A DNA stretch of 64,000 bases from assembly GCA_900471515.1 (NCBI GenBank), contig UCFC01000023.1, positions 81,874-145,873 on the forward strand. Reading direction: 5' to 3'. The stretch's first letter is position 1; every line of letters begins with the position of its first letter. A program made the position numbers and the translations under genes. The notes under the pieces were generated by a model. It was given only the letters and a program-made list of their open reading frames with translations. It was not told where the DNA came from and did not search any database. Shown here one piece after another: positions 45,907 through 54,525 of this stretch. This stretch comes from Hyphomicrobiales bacterium. GTDB lineage: Bacteria > Pseudomonadota > Alphaproteobacteria > Rhizobiales > Rhizobiaceae.

Positions 45907-46123
45907 GTAGTCCTCCCTGAGCCCGTGTAACTGACGTGGTGAGTTACCATGTTCTTTGCAAGGAAGGAATGACGGTCTTGCCTGTCAAATCAGGGTGATA
46001 GGCCGGCGTTGCCGAGATGGCGCTTCCCGATGCGGCCGCCTGTCAGGCAGCGGGTGAGAATGGGCTGATCGTCCGGCTTCGGTTTGCCCGTGCCGGCGCC
46101 GGAACAGCCGGCGTCCGCATCGC

Positions 46124-47155
46124 TCACGCCCAGCCCTGCAGCTCGCGGCGCACGACCTTTTCCAGCACCTGCATGCCGTCCTCGCTGTCGTTCAGGCAGG
46201 GGATGTGGGTGAACTGTTCGCCGCCATTGTGCTTGAAAGAATGAGCGGCCTGTTCGGCAATCTCTTCCAGCGTCTCCAGACAGTCGGAAACGAAGCCGGG
46301 GTTCATGACGGCGATGCGTTTGACGCCGTCCTGCGCCAGCTTTTCGACGGTCTTGTCGGTGTAAGGCTGCAGCCATTCCTCCGGCCCGAAACGGGACTGG
46401 AAGGTGACCATGAAGTTTTCCTCGGCCAGTCCGAGACGCTCGCGCAGCAGGCGTCCGGTCTTCTGACACTGGCAATAATAGGGATCGCCCTGCTGAAAAT
46501 AGGAGAGCGGAATGCCGTGGAAGGAAGCCAGCAGCATCTCCGGTTTCCAGTCGAGGGTGGCAAGATGCCGTTCGACGGATTTGGCGAGCGCTTCGATATA
46601 GGTCTCGTCGTCATGATAATCCGGCACCGTGCGCAGTGCCGGCTGCCAGCGCATGGTGAGCAGCTTCTGGAAGGCCTTGTCGTTGACCGTTGCGGTGGTG
46701 GCAGCCGCATATTGCGGGTAGAGCGGGAAAAGCAGGATGCGGTCGCAGCCTTCGTCCTTCAGCGCCTGGATGCGCGAAGGGATGGAGGGCGTACCATAGC
46801 GCATTGCCCAGTCGACCTTGACGTTGGGCAGATCCTTCAGCCGTTCGGCCATGAAATCCGACTGGTTGCGGGTATAGGTGCGCAGCCAGCTTTCGTTCAG
46901 GTCCTTGTTCCAGATCGTCTCATAGGCCTTGCCCACCTTCTGCGGGCGCGTGTTGAGCACGATGCCGAACAGGATCGGATACCATTTCCACGGCGACCAC
47001 TCGATGACGCGCTTGTCCGTCAGGAATTCGCGCAGGTAGCGGCGCATGGAGGTGTAGTCGGTGCCATCAGGCGTGCCGAGATTGACCAGCAGGATGCCGA
47101 CCTTGCCGAATTGGACGGCGGGATGGTCCACCGGGCGGATTGCAGTATCTGTCAT
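46124..47155 (-). CDS. hemH: Ferrochelatase (343 aa)
   Basis: Inserts Fe2+ into protoporphyrin IX, the last step of protoheme synthesis. The family start VGILLVNLGTPDG, catalytic His213 in LASFHGIPLSYFQQGDPYYC and the conserved acidic patch GFVSDCLETLEEI (about 288-300) are present. Two cysteines in PYYCQCQKTG recall the CxC seen in some bacterial enzymes. Length is normal. The 217 bp downstream, before the SPFH gene, shows no further gene. Confidence 0.95.
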   Translation of the reverse strand: MTDTAIRPVDHPAVQFGKVGILLVNLGTPDGTDYTSMRRYLREFLTDKRVIEWSPWKWYPILFGIVLNTRPQKVGKAYETIWNKDLNESWLRTYTRNQSDFMAERLKDLPNVKVDWAMRYGTPSIPSRIQALKDEGCDRILLFPLYPQYAAATTATVNDKAFQKLLTMRWQPALRTVPDYHDDETYIEALAKSVERHLATLDWKPEMLLASFHGIPLSYFQQGDPYYCQCQKTGRLLRERLGLAEENFMVTFQSRFGPEEWLQPYTDKTVEKLAQDGVKRIAVMNPGFVSDCLETLEEIAEQAAHSFKHNGGEQFTHIPCLNDSEDGMQVLEKVVRRELQGWA

Positions 47156-47221
47156 TCTGGCCCCAACGCGCTTTCGTGTCTTGCCGGCTCACACGAGCCA
47201 GCCGACCACGGTTCACCCTAT

Positions 47222-47257
47222 AAGAAGAAAAGCCGGTCCGGGAAACCCCGGACCGGC
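47222..47257 (-). terminator. Intrinsic terminator of the 5'-nucleotidase gene
   Basis: A perfect 11-bp stem, GCCGGTCCGGG with CCCGGACCGGC, on a 4-nt loop. On the minus strand it is followed by TTTTCTTCTT. Confidence 0.85.
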
Positions 47258-47280
47258 TATGATGATCGGGACAAATCGTC

Positions 47281-49191
47281 TTACTTGGCCGGTACCTGGA
47301 TTTCCTCGCCGATCCTCAGATGGCGCGGGTTCGGGCTGCCGTTGGCTTCCGACAGTTTGCGCCATTCGGCGCCGTCGCCGTAGAAGGTCCTGGCGAGATC
47401 CCAGAACGTGTCGCCGGCCACGATGACATGGGTCGAGGGGGCAGCCGGCGCCGAAGCTGCGGGAGTTGCAGGGGCCGGCGCGGGTTCTGCCGACGGAGCC
47501 GGCGTCGCGGGGGCCGGAGCCGGTTGGGCCGAAGGTGCCGGTGCTGCCGGTGCCGGTGCCGGCTCGGCGGAAGGAGCAGGCGCCGCCTGCGCAATTTCGG
47601 TAATGCGGCCGTCCGTATAGGGCTTATAGGGCGAGTGCGCGGCAATATATTCAGCCGTCACATCGGCGAGGTCCGGACCGTAGTCATAGGCATTCTGACC
47701 ATCCTTGAAGGCGACATAGCCGTCGCCGCCGGCGCGCATGAAGTTGTTGGTGGCGACGCTATAGGTCTTGGCATTGTCGATCGGCACGAACGTGTCGCCA
47801 TCCTTGACCTGGACATCGCTGACGCGGCTGCCGACCGGCTTCGACTGGTCGAAGGAGAATTTGAGGCCGGCGACCTGCGGGAAGCGGCCGGCGCCCTGGT
47901 CGATCTGGCTGACGCCGTTTTCAAGCGCCTTGACGATATCGGCGCCCGTCAGCTGGAAGGTGGCGAGCGTGTTCTGGAAGGGCAGCACGGTGATGACTTC
48001 GCCCTGGGTGACGTCGCCGCCATCGATGGAGGCGCGCAGGCCGCCGCCGTTCTGGATGGCGATGGTCACGCCCTGGTTCTTGCTGCGGTCGAGCATGGCG
48101 TCGGCCACGAGATTGCCCATCGAGCATTCCTTGACGCGGCAAACCTTGCGGTCGCCCTCGATCGGGCCTTCGGAGGAGCCGATCACCTTCTTGCGCAATT
48201 CCTCGATCGGTTTTGCCAGTTCGCCGATGCGGGCCGTGACCGCCGCGTCGGGAGCAAAGGAGGAATCGATCAGGATCGGGTCGCCCTTGGCCTCCTTGAC
48301 GACACCGTTGTCATCGAAGTTCACGACGAGATCGCCGAGATATTTGCTGTAGGAGGCTGCCTGCACCACCGGCACCTTGTAGCCGCCGGGATTGTCGACC
48401 ATCGTCGGGTAGGGGCCTTCGGCCTTCGGGTCGGTGTTCGAGAGCAGGCTGTGCGAATGGCCGCCGACGACCACATCGACATCGGGGATCTTGGCGATCA
48501 TCGCAAGGTCGCGCGGATAGCCGACATGGGTGAGCGCAATGATCTTGTTGACGCCTTCGCCCTTCAGCTTCTGCACTTCGGCCGTGATGCTCTGGACGTC
48601 ATCGGCGATCGTCACGTTCGGGCCGGGCGAGGAAAGCTCCGGCGTATCGTTGGTGACGGCGCCGACGATGCCGATCTTCTGGCCGCCGACATCGAGTACG
48701 AGCGAGGGCTTGACGCGATCGCCGATCTTGGAGGCGGCACTTGCCTTGACGTTGGCGGTGACGACCGGGAACTGCACCTTGTCGAGAAAGGTCGCAAGCC
48801 CGTCCTCGCTGTCGTCGAATTCATGGTTGCCGACCGTCATGGCATCGAACTTCATGAGGTTCAGCATCTCGGCTTCGGCCGCGCCCTTGTAGGTCGTGTA
48901 GAACAGCGAGCCCTGGAAGTTGTCGCCGGCATTGAGCAGCAGCGTGTTCTTTCCGTTCAGGGCCTGGCGGCGCTGGTCGATGGCGGTCTTCAGCCGTGCG
49001 GCGCCGCCAAAGCACTCGTTCTTGCCTTCTTCCTCGGCAGAGCACGTGGAATCGAACTTGTTGATCGATTCGATGCGCGAGTGGAAATCGTTGATATGCA
49101 GAATATTGAGTTCGTAATCCGCAAATGCGGCGCTCGTGCTCAGCGCCAGAATAGACGCGGTCAAAAGACCGAAGCTGAAAGACTTCGTCAT
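47281..49191 (-). CDS. 5'-nucleotidase / metallophosphatase with C-terminal LysM domain (636 aa)
   Basis: A signal peptide (MTKSFSFGLLTASILALSTSAAFA) precedes a calcineurin-like phosphatase domain with metal motifs NILHINDFHSR, NAGDNFQGS, TVGNHEFDDSEDG and GGHSHSLLS. The C-terminal 5'-nucleotidase domain (about 350-510) holds the substrate-binding GGDGYVAFKDG. A Pro/Ala linker with repeated PAPAP/PSAEP units (about 525-585) leads to a LysM domain (about 588-636, VAGDTFWDLARTFYGDGAEW). It would hydrolyse nucleotides in the periplasm while bound to peptidoglycan through LysM. The LysM tail is unusual for UshA-type enzymes. Confidence 0.92.
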   Translation of the reverse strand: MTKSFSFGLLTASILALSTSAAFADYELNILHINDFHSRIESINKFDSTCSAEEEGKNECFGGAARLKTAIDQRRQALNGKNTLLLNAGDNFQGSLFYTTYKGAAEAEMLNLMKFDAMTVGNHEFDDSEDGLATFLDKVQFPVVTANVKASAASKIGDRVKPSLVLDVGGQKIGIVGAVTNDTPELSSPGPNVTIADDVQSITAEVQKLKGEGVNKIIALTHVGYPRDLAMIAKIPDVDVVVGGHSHSLLSNTDPKAEGPYPTMVDNPGGYKVPVVQAASYSKYLGDLVVNFDDNGVVKEAKGDPILIDSSFAPDAAVTARIGELAKPIEELRKKVIGSSEGPIEGDRKVCRVKECSMGNLVADAMLDRSKNQGVTIAIQNGGGLRASIDGGDVTQGEVITVLPFQNTLATFQLTGADIVKALENGVSQIDQGAGRFPQVAGLKFSFDQSKPVGSRVSDVQVKDGDTFVPIDNAKTYSVATNNFMRAGGDGYVAFKDGQNAYDYGPDLADVTAEYIAAHSPYKPYTDGRITEIAQAAPAPSAEPAPAPAAPAPSAQPAPAPATPAPSAEPAPAPATPAASAPAAPSTHVIVAGDTFWDLARTFYGDGAEWRKLSEANGSPNPRHLRIGEEIQVPAK

Positions 49192-49393
49192 CCCTGTTCT
49201 CCTGATTAAGGCCAGGCTGTTTACCCCTGATCCTGGCCGTCCCTCACGTGGATCGTCACCGACGATGCCGGCGCGCGGATGTTTCCACCTCGGCCGGCTA
49301 ACCGCAAGAGAGAAGCTGTGCAGGCGGTGTCGCTTTCCAAGGGGCTATCGACAAAAAAGCCGGTGGCGCGGCCGATTCCGGGGATGGCGCGAT

Positions 49394-49762
49394 TTAGCTG
49401 CGGCGCGTCAGGACGAACTGTGCGCCGGCATCCGACGTGCAGTTCAGCTGGCTCGTGCTGACAAGGGCACAATTGACCTTGGACTGGGTGTTGCGAACCA
49501 GCGAGGTCATGTTGATTTCCACCAGCGACGGTGAGGTGTTGACATAGGTGCCAGAGGCCAGAAGCTGGTTGCTGTCGGTCGTGCGCGTCGTGAAGGTGCC
49601 GCCCTGGAAGGTGGAAACGATGCCGTTCGGGTCGGCCCAGGTTCCTTCGACACCCGTCGGAGCGGGCGCGGATGCGACAGGCAGCGGCCGCGGACCGGAA
49701 GAAACGCAGGCGGCAAGAGCTGCCGATGCAACCGCAAGAACGAGACCAGTTCTGATTTTCAT
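49394..49762 (-). CDS. omp10: Omp10-like outer-membrane lipoprotein (122 aa)
   Basis: A lipoprotein signal with lipobox ALAAC (Cys at about residue 19) and start MKIRTGLVL, with GGGAG about 9 nt upstream. The mature domain follows Brucella Omp10 closely: VEGTWADPNGIVSTFQGG, then SPSLVEINMTSLVRNTQSKV, NCALVSTSQLNCTSDAG and a final FVLTRRS. Two Cys near the end are conserved. In Brucella it is a surface-exposed lipoprotein; its biochemical role is not settled. The open frame upstream of 49762 is not used. Confidence 0.9.
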   Translation of the reverse strand: MKIRTGLVLAVASAALAACVSSGPRPLPVASAPAPTGVEGTWADPNGIVSTFQGGTFTTRTTDSNQLLASGTYVNTSPSLVEINMTSLVRNTQSKVNCALVSTSQLNCTSDAGAQFVLTRRS

Positions 49763-49885
49763 AAGGCTTCTCCCGGCGAATTCGGAGCGGAAATTATTCG
49801 CGAACTTCGCGCAAAACATGGCGCGGGCATCCCGGGAAGGCAAGCCTTCGGGAGAGGCCGGCGGGCATTTAGACAGCAGGCGTTA

Positions 49886-49912
49886 CAAAAATGCCCGCCT
49901 TGCAGCGGGCAT
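49886..49912 (-). terminator. Intrinsic terminator of the homospermidine synthase gene
   Basis: ATGCCCGC (49891-49898) pairs with GCGGGCAT (49905-49912) across a 6-nt loop. On the minus strand it is followed by TTTTTG. Confidence 0.82.
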
Positions 49913-49935
49913 CCTGGAAAGCGTTATGGCAAGGC

Positions 49936-51381
49936 TTAGCGAACGAGGATGTTCTTGAACTGCCAAGGATCCTTGGTGTCGATGTCTTCCGGGAACAGGC
50001 CCGGGCGACCGTCGAGCGGGGTCCAGTCGGTATAGTGGCCTTCGACCGGGCCAAGGTATTGGAGCTGCACTTCGAGGCAGCGCTTGTAATCCATCTCGTC
50101 GGCTTCGACGATGCCGGCCTTCGGATTTTCCAGCGCCCAGACCATGCCGGCGAGAACGGCGGACGTTACCTGCAGGCCGGTTGCATTCTGGTAGGGGGCG
50201 ATGCGGCGGGTCTCTTCCAGCGACAGGCGCGAACCGTACCAGTAGGCGTTCTTGTCGTGGCCGTAGAGCAGCACGCCGAGTTCGTCGATGCCGTCGACCA
50301 GTTCGTTCTCGTCGAGAACGTGGAGGACCGGTTGCGGCTTGCCGCCGTTGCCGAACATCTCATGCAGCGAGAGGACCGCGTCGTTGGCCGGATGATAGGC
50401 ATAGTGGCAGGTCGGGCGATAGGTGACGTCGCCGTCCTTGTCCCGGACCGTAAAGAAATCGGCGATCGAGATCGATTCGTTGTGGGTGACGAGGAAACCG
50501 TATTGCGGGCCGGGCGTCGGGCACCAGGTGCGCACGCGGGTGTTGGCGCCGGGCTGCTCCAGGAAGATGGCGGCCTTGGAGCCCTTCTTGTGCTTCTTGG
50601 CGTTCTTCGGCATCCAGTTTTCATGGGTGCCCCAGCCGAGCTCGGCCGGCTGCAGCCCTTCGGAGATGAAGCCTTCGACGGACCAGGTGTTCCAGAAGAC
50701 GTTGAGCGGCTTCGGATGGATGGTGCGCTGCGTATCGCGCTCGGCGATGTGGATGCCCTTGACGCCGACCTTCTTCATGAGCTTGGCCCATTCCTCGCGG
50801 TCGTCCTGGCCCGGTTCGTCGAACTTCAGGCCGATGTCCTTGGCGAGGTTGAGCAGCGCCTGCTTGACGAACCAGGACACCATGCCCGGATTTGCGCCGC
50901 AGGTGGAAACGGCGGTCGTGCCGCCCGGGTTCTTGGCCTTTTCCTTGCGAACGGTTTCGCGCAGCGCGTAGTTCGTGCGGTCTTCGTTCTTCATGTTCTT
51001 GTCGAAATAGAAGCCGAGCCAGGGCTCGACGACGGTATCGATATAGAGCACGTCCAGCTTGCGGCAGAGCTTGATGATGTCGAGCGACGACGTGTCGACC
51101 GAAAGGTTGACGCAGAAGCCCTGTCCTTCGCCTTCGGTCAGGAGCGGCTTCAGCAGTTCCTTGTAATTGTCCTTGGTCACATGCGCCTGGATGTGCTTGA
51201 CGCCGTGCTTTTCCAGAATGTGGGCATCGTCCGTGCGCGGGTCGATGACAACCATCCGGCTCTTGTCGAACTTGAAATGGCGCTCGATCAGGGGCAGCGT
51301 GCCGCGGCCGATGGAGCCAAAGCCGATCATGACGATCGGACCGGTAATTTCGCCATATACCGGATAGTTCTGTTCCGTCAT
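49936..51381 (-). CDS. hss: Homospermidine synthase (481 aa)
   Basis: Makes sym-homospermidine from putrescine using NAD; this is the main long polyamine of rhizobia. The N-terminal Rossmann motif is VMIGFGSIGRGTLPLIERHF. Other family stretches include YIDTVVEPWLGFYFD, STCGANPGMVSWFVKQALL and NVFWNTWSVEGFISEGLQPA. The ATG at 51381 has AGGAG about 7 nt upstream; 31 codons of open frame before it are not family-like. Length is normal. Monocistronic with its own terminator. Confidence 0.96.
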   Translation of the reverse strand: MTEQNYPVYGEITGPIVMIGFGSIGRGTLPLIERHFKFDKSRMVVIDPRTDDAHILEKHGVKHIQAHVTKDNYKELLKPLLTEGEGQGFCVNLSVDTSSLDIIKLCRKLDVLYIDTVVEPWLGFYFDKNMKNEDRTNYALRETVRKEKAKNPGGTTAVSTCGANPGMVSWFVKQALLNLAKDIGLKFDEPGQDDREEWAKLMKKVGVKGIHIAERDTQRTIHPKPLNVFWNTWSVEGFISEGLQPAELGWGTHENWMPKNAKKHKKGSKAAIFLEQPGANTRVRTWCPTPGPQYGFLVTHNESISIADFFTVRDKDGDVTYRPTCHYAYHPANDAVLSLHEMFGNGGKPQPVLHVLDENELVDGIDELGVLLYGHDKNAYWYGSRLSLEETRRIAPYQNATGLQVTSAVLAGMVWALENPKAGIVEADEMDYKRCLEVQLQYLGPVEGHYTDWTPLDGRPGLFPEDIDTKDPWQFKNILVR

Positions 51382-51512
51382 TCTTTTCTCCTGTTGGAAG
51401 GGAACGAAGGCGTTCAGCCTAAAGAATTCATGTGAAAATGCGACGAAGCTCGCGAAGTGACCGGCTCTAATCACAAAATGGCGTCACAATAAAGAGCGTT
51501 CCCCTGCAAAGA

Positions 51513-52370
51513 TCAAATATCGGCGCTGCAAATTGCGCGCAATTTCCGCACGAGTTCGGCCCGCTGCAGGCTTAGTCCTTTGTACGCGGCCTGCCGGTCA
51601 TCCAGCGCTTCCAGCTGATCGGCAAAGCCGGCTGCCAGTTTCTGCGCCAGCGGATGGCGGGCAATGGCGGCGAGCGGATCGATATAGATGCGGATGGTGA
51701 AGAGAATGTCGCCCGACACAGGCAGCTTGCGGAGCGTCTGGCGCTCGACGCGGACGAAACGCTCAGCAAGCGTGAAGGCTTCGGCATGAGGTGGCCGGCG
51801 ATGTTTGGAAACCGGAAGGAAGAGATCCGCCGTGGCGTTGAGCGACCAGTTCAGCCGCTCGACCGGCTGGGCGATCTGCAGGCTGTCGAAGATGCGGGTG
51901 ATCAGTGCGGCATTGCGCGTGCCTTCGCCGAAGCCCGGCACATCCGCATGGATCTCATGCATCGGCCGTCCGAATTTCTCCCGCAACGACCATGAGGAGG
52001 GAAAGGCGACATGAGCGGCCACGAGATGCCAGCCGTCGTCCCTGCGGCGCATCAGAACGAGATCGTCCTGGATGAGCGAACCGGCCCTGAAAAGAGGCGG
52101 CAGATCGGATGTATCCTGCCGGTGCATTGCCGGATGCCGCTCGGCGAGATGCGCGAGGAGAACGTCCAGCGCCTCCTGCTGGGCTGCTTCCGTCCCGTCC
52201 TCCGCGACGAAGATATCGTCGAAGCGCTCGCCCGCCAGCCGCGCCTTTTCCTTCAGATAGACGTCGAGATCACCGTCAGGCTCGATCCAGCGGGCCGTAT
52301 CGAGCGGCATCAGGCCGATCGTGAACGGTCGGGCCGAACCGTCATAGGGTGTATAGGTCGGGCGTTTCAT
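51513..52370 (-). CDS. DUF3445 / heme-dependent oxidative N-demethylase-like protein (285 aa)
   Basis: Matches the DUF3445 (HdmA-like) family, whose characterised member is the heme-containing large subunit of an oxidative N-demethylase. Family-typical stretches are MPLDTARWIEPDGDLDVYL, LVAAHVAFPSSWSLREKFGR, then IHADVPGFGEG and NWSLNATADLFLP. No signal peptide. The flavin and iron-sulfur partner subunits are not nearby, so the electron donor is unknown. It follows pabB-pabC-yciI on the same strand with short gaps, possibly as the operon's last gene. Confidence 0.84.
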   Translation of the reverse strand: MKRPTYTPYDGSARPFTIGLMPLDTARWIEPDGDLDVYLKEKARLAGERFDDIFVAEDGTEAAQQEALDVLLAHLAERHPAMHRQDTSDLPPLFRAGSLIQDDLVLMRRRDDGWHLVAAHVAFPSSWSLREKFGRPMHEIHADVPGFGEGTRNAALITRIFDSLQIAQPVERLNWSLNATADLFLPVSKHRRPPHAEAFTLAERFVRVERQTLRKLPVSGDILFTIRIYIDPLAAIARHPLAQKLAAGFADQLEALDDRQAAYKGLSLQRAELVRKLRAICSADI

Positions 52371-52417
52371 CGCCGCTCCTCGGTTGTGCCCGGCGGTTTG
52401 CCGGTTCGGCTTGCGGC

Positions 52418-52702
52418 TCAGCGTTTCAGAGCCTCCAGCCCTTCCGCCACCGTCGTCAGCGCGACTTCCGTGATCTCGTATTCGGCAACACCATGGACGG
52501 TGAAGGGATCGGCCGCCACATAAGCTTCGATCTCCGCGCGTTCGCCAGCGGCAAGAATGACGCCGCCGGTGCGCGGCACCTTGCGGCCGGAGGCGAGGAA
52601 CCAGCCTTTGGCATATCCTTCCCTCACCCAGGCCATATGCGGCTCCATGTGCCTGTCGGCCTCTTCGTTGGGCTTCACGTAGGTCAGGGAGAGGATAAAC
52701 AT
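52418..52702 (-). CDS. YciI-family protein (94 aa)
   Basis: A ferredoxin-like alpha/beta barrel protein: MFILSLTYVKPNEEADRHME at the start, the conserved HMAWVREGYAKGWFLASGRK, and a late DPFTVHGVAEYEITE. The His and Asp typical of YciI active sites (HMAWV, ADPF) are kept. Biochemical role unknown for most members. It starts 3 bp after the pabC stop, so it is cotranscribed with the folate genes. Confidence 0.87.
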   Translation of the reverse strand: MFILSLTYVKPNEEADRHMEPHMAWVREGYAKGWFLASGRKVPRTGGVILAAGERAEIEAYVAADPFTVHGVAEYEITEVALTTVAEGLEALKR

Positions 52703-52705
52703 TGA

Positions 52706-53335
52706 TCAGTCCTTTTGCAGCGTGGCGCGGATCAGGCCGCGCAGCGAATTTCCGACGTAAAGCGCGCCCTTGTCCAGCTCATCCGATGTGATGCGGCCGA
52801 CGCGGGCCTTGCGCTGGCAGATAAGCTCGGTGCGCAGCACGCCGGCAAGCAGGCCGCAGGAGATCGGCGGCGTCTTGAGAAAACCGGAGCCGTCATCAAG
52901 GAAGATCGAGGTGATCGTTCCTTCGCAGACTTCCTGCCGCTCGTTGAGCAGGACGACCTCATCTGCCTGCTGCGGCGAGAATTCGGCGCGCGCCGCCTCG
53001 TAGACAGCGCGGCGTGTGGTCTTGATGCGCAGCAGCCTGTCGCCGGAATCGAGACGCGTGCCGGCGATACGGACCTTCCAGACCGTGTCCTGCGGCAGCG
53101 GCGTGAAGGGGGCGGTGGCGATATCGATCCGGCCCTGTCTGTCGAAAGTCAGCCTGACGCGGCGCGGCTCCTCACCGTCCCTCACCGCATCTTCCAGCTT
53201 CGCGACCACATCGACCGGATCGGGAAAGCCGATGCGACGGGCGGAACGGGAGAGGCGGGCAAGATGCAGGCGCAGGCGAACGAAACCTTCGTCCGGTTGC
53301 CAGCGCAGGGTTTCGATCAGCGAAAAATCCGTCAT
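52706..53335 (-). CDS. pabC: Class IV aminotransferase family protein, likely 4-amino-4-deoxychorismate lyase (209 aa)
   Basis: A fold-type IV PLP enzyme. The PLP lysine is in LLRIKTTRRAVYEAA. The family segment EVVLLNERQEVCEGTITSIF and the glycine-rich ISCGLLAGVLRTEL are present. The ATG at 53335 overlaps the pabB stop (ATGA), which fixes the start and argues that it completes p-aminobenzoate synthesis by removing pyruvate from aminodeoxychorismate. Slightly shorter than E. coli PabC. Confidence 0.87.
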   Translation of the reverse strand: MTDFSLIETLRWQPDEGFVRLRLHLARLSRSARRIGFPDPVDVVAKLEDAVRDGEEPRRVRLTFDRQGRIDIATAPFTPLPQDTVWKVRIAGTRLDSGDRLLRIKTTRRAVYEAARAEFSPQQADEVVLLNERQEVCEGTITSIFLDDGSGFLKTPPISCGLLAGVLRTELICQRKARVGRITSDELDKGALYVGNSLRGLIRATLQKD

Positions 53336-54492
53336 CGGGCGATCCATTGGTCGCCGACGGCGAAGCGGGCCTTGAGCAGGCATTCCTCATATTCAGCCTC
53401 AGCCGTGGAATCGAAGACGATGCCGCCGCCGACATTGAAGACCGCCTTGCCGCCATCGAAGAGGGTCAGGGTGCGGATGGCGACGGAAAAGCGCATCGCC
53501 CCATCGGGCGAGATCATGCCGATTGCGCCGCAATAGGCATCGCGCGGGCCGTCTTCGAGATCGTGGAGGATCTCCATGGCGCGGATCTTCGGCGCACCGG
53601 TGATCGAGCCGCAGGGAAAAAGCGCGGCGAAGATGTCACCGACGGACAGATCGGGCCGTAGCTTTGCCTGGACGTGGCTGACCATCTGGTGCACGGTCGG
53701 ATAGGTCTCGATTGCGAAGAGTTTGGGAACGTCGAGCGTTCCGACTTCCGATATGCGCGAAACGTCATTGCGCAGCAGGTCGACGATCATGCGGTTTTCC
53801 GCCTGCGTCTTGATGTCGGCCTTCATCGCTTCGATGATCTCCGCGTCCTCGGCGGGTGTTGCGCCGCGCCTGGCGGTGCCCTTCATCGGATGGGTCTCGA
53901 TCCAGCCATTTTCGTCGGTGCGGAAAAACAGTTCCGGCGAGCGGGAAAGAATAATCGGGCCGCCGAGATCGGCAAAAGCACCGTATTTGACCGGCTGACG
54001 GTCGATCAGCGACCAGAAAGCGGTAAGCGGGTCGCCGCTCCAGCGCGCCTCGATCGGCATCGTCAGGTTGGCCTGATAGATATCGCCGAGGCGCAGATGC
54101 CGGTGGAGGCGTTCGAAACGCTCCTTATATATGGGGAAATCCCAGCCCGCCTTCGGTGCGGTCAGGAATTCCTCGTTTTCGAGGCGCTGTCGTGGTTTCG
54201 CAAGAGGATGGCCGTTCGGCTGCGGCGCTTCAAAGACGCCGAACAGCAACAGTGGCGTTTCCCGGTTTTCCTGCGCGAAAGGAGCGAGTTTCGCCTCGAA
54301 GAGATGGCCTGCCTCGTAGGCCATGTAACCGGCAAGCCATTTGCCGGCCTTCTGCGCCTCCTCCATCTGTTTCAGCGCCGGCAGAAATTCCGCGCGCGTG
54401 CGGGCGACGATCATGTCGTCGGGACCGGCGAAGAGCATGACTTCGCCGGTCGTGTCGTCCCGGAACAGAATGAAGGGTTCGGATGCTGCCAT
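53332..54492 (-). CDS. pabB: Aminodeoxychorismate synthase component I (386 aa)
   Basis: A chorismate-binding enzyme that aminates chorismate for folate synthesis. The catalytic region has THPMKGTARRGATPAEDAEI, then IVDLLRNDVSRISEVGTLDV, and ALFPCGSITGAPKIRAMEIL; the PIKGT-type lysine motif is PMKGT. The C-terminus (VAIRTLTLFDGG) is complete. The N-terminal ~110 residues are the short version common in alphaproteobacteria. No pabA glutaminase is nearby. First gene of a pabB-pabC-yciI run, 33 bp after the pepF stop. Confidence 0.93.
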   Translation of the reverse strand: MAASEPFILFRDDTTGEVMLFAGPDDMIVARTRAEFLPALKQMEEAQKAGKWLAGYMAYEAGHLFEAKLAPFAQENRETPLLLFGVFEAPQPNGHPLAKPRQRLENEEFLTAPKAGWDFPIYKERFERLHRHLRLGDIYQANLTMPIEARWSGDPLTAFWSLIDRQPVKYGAFADLGGPIILSRSPELFFRTDENGWIETHPMKGTARRGATPAEDAEIIEAMKADIKTQAENRMIVDLLRNDVSRISEVGTLDVPKLFAIETYPTVHQMVSHVQAKLRPDLSVGDIFAALFPCGSITGAPKIRAMEILHDLEDGPRDAYCGAIGMISPDGAMRFSVAIRTLTLFDGGKAVFNVGGGIVFDSTAEAEYEECLLKARFAVGDQWIAR

Positions 54493-54525
54493 GAGCTTTC
54501 CAGCGCCGGCGCAGGCTCCCGTGGC

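Noticed and set aside
47450..47580. DNA repeat array or CRISPR-like pattern
   Set aside because: The periodicity encodes the Pro/Ala linker of the 5'-nucleotidase in frame; there are no spacers.
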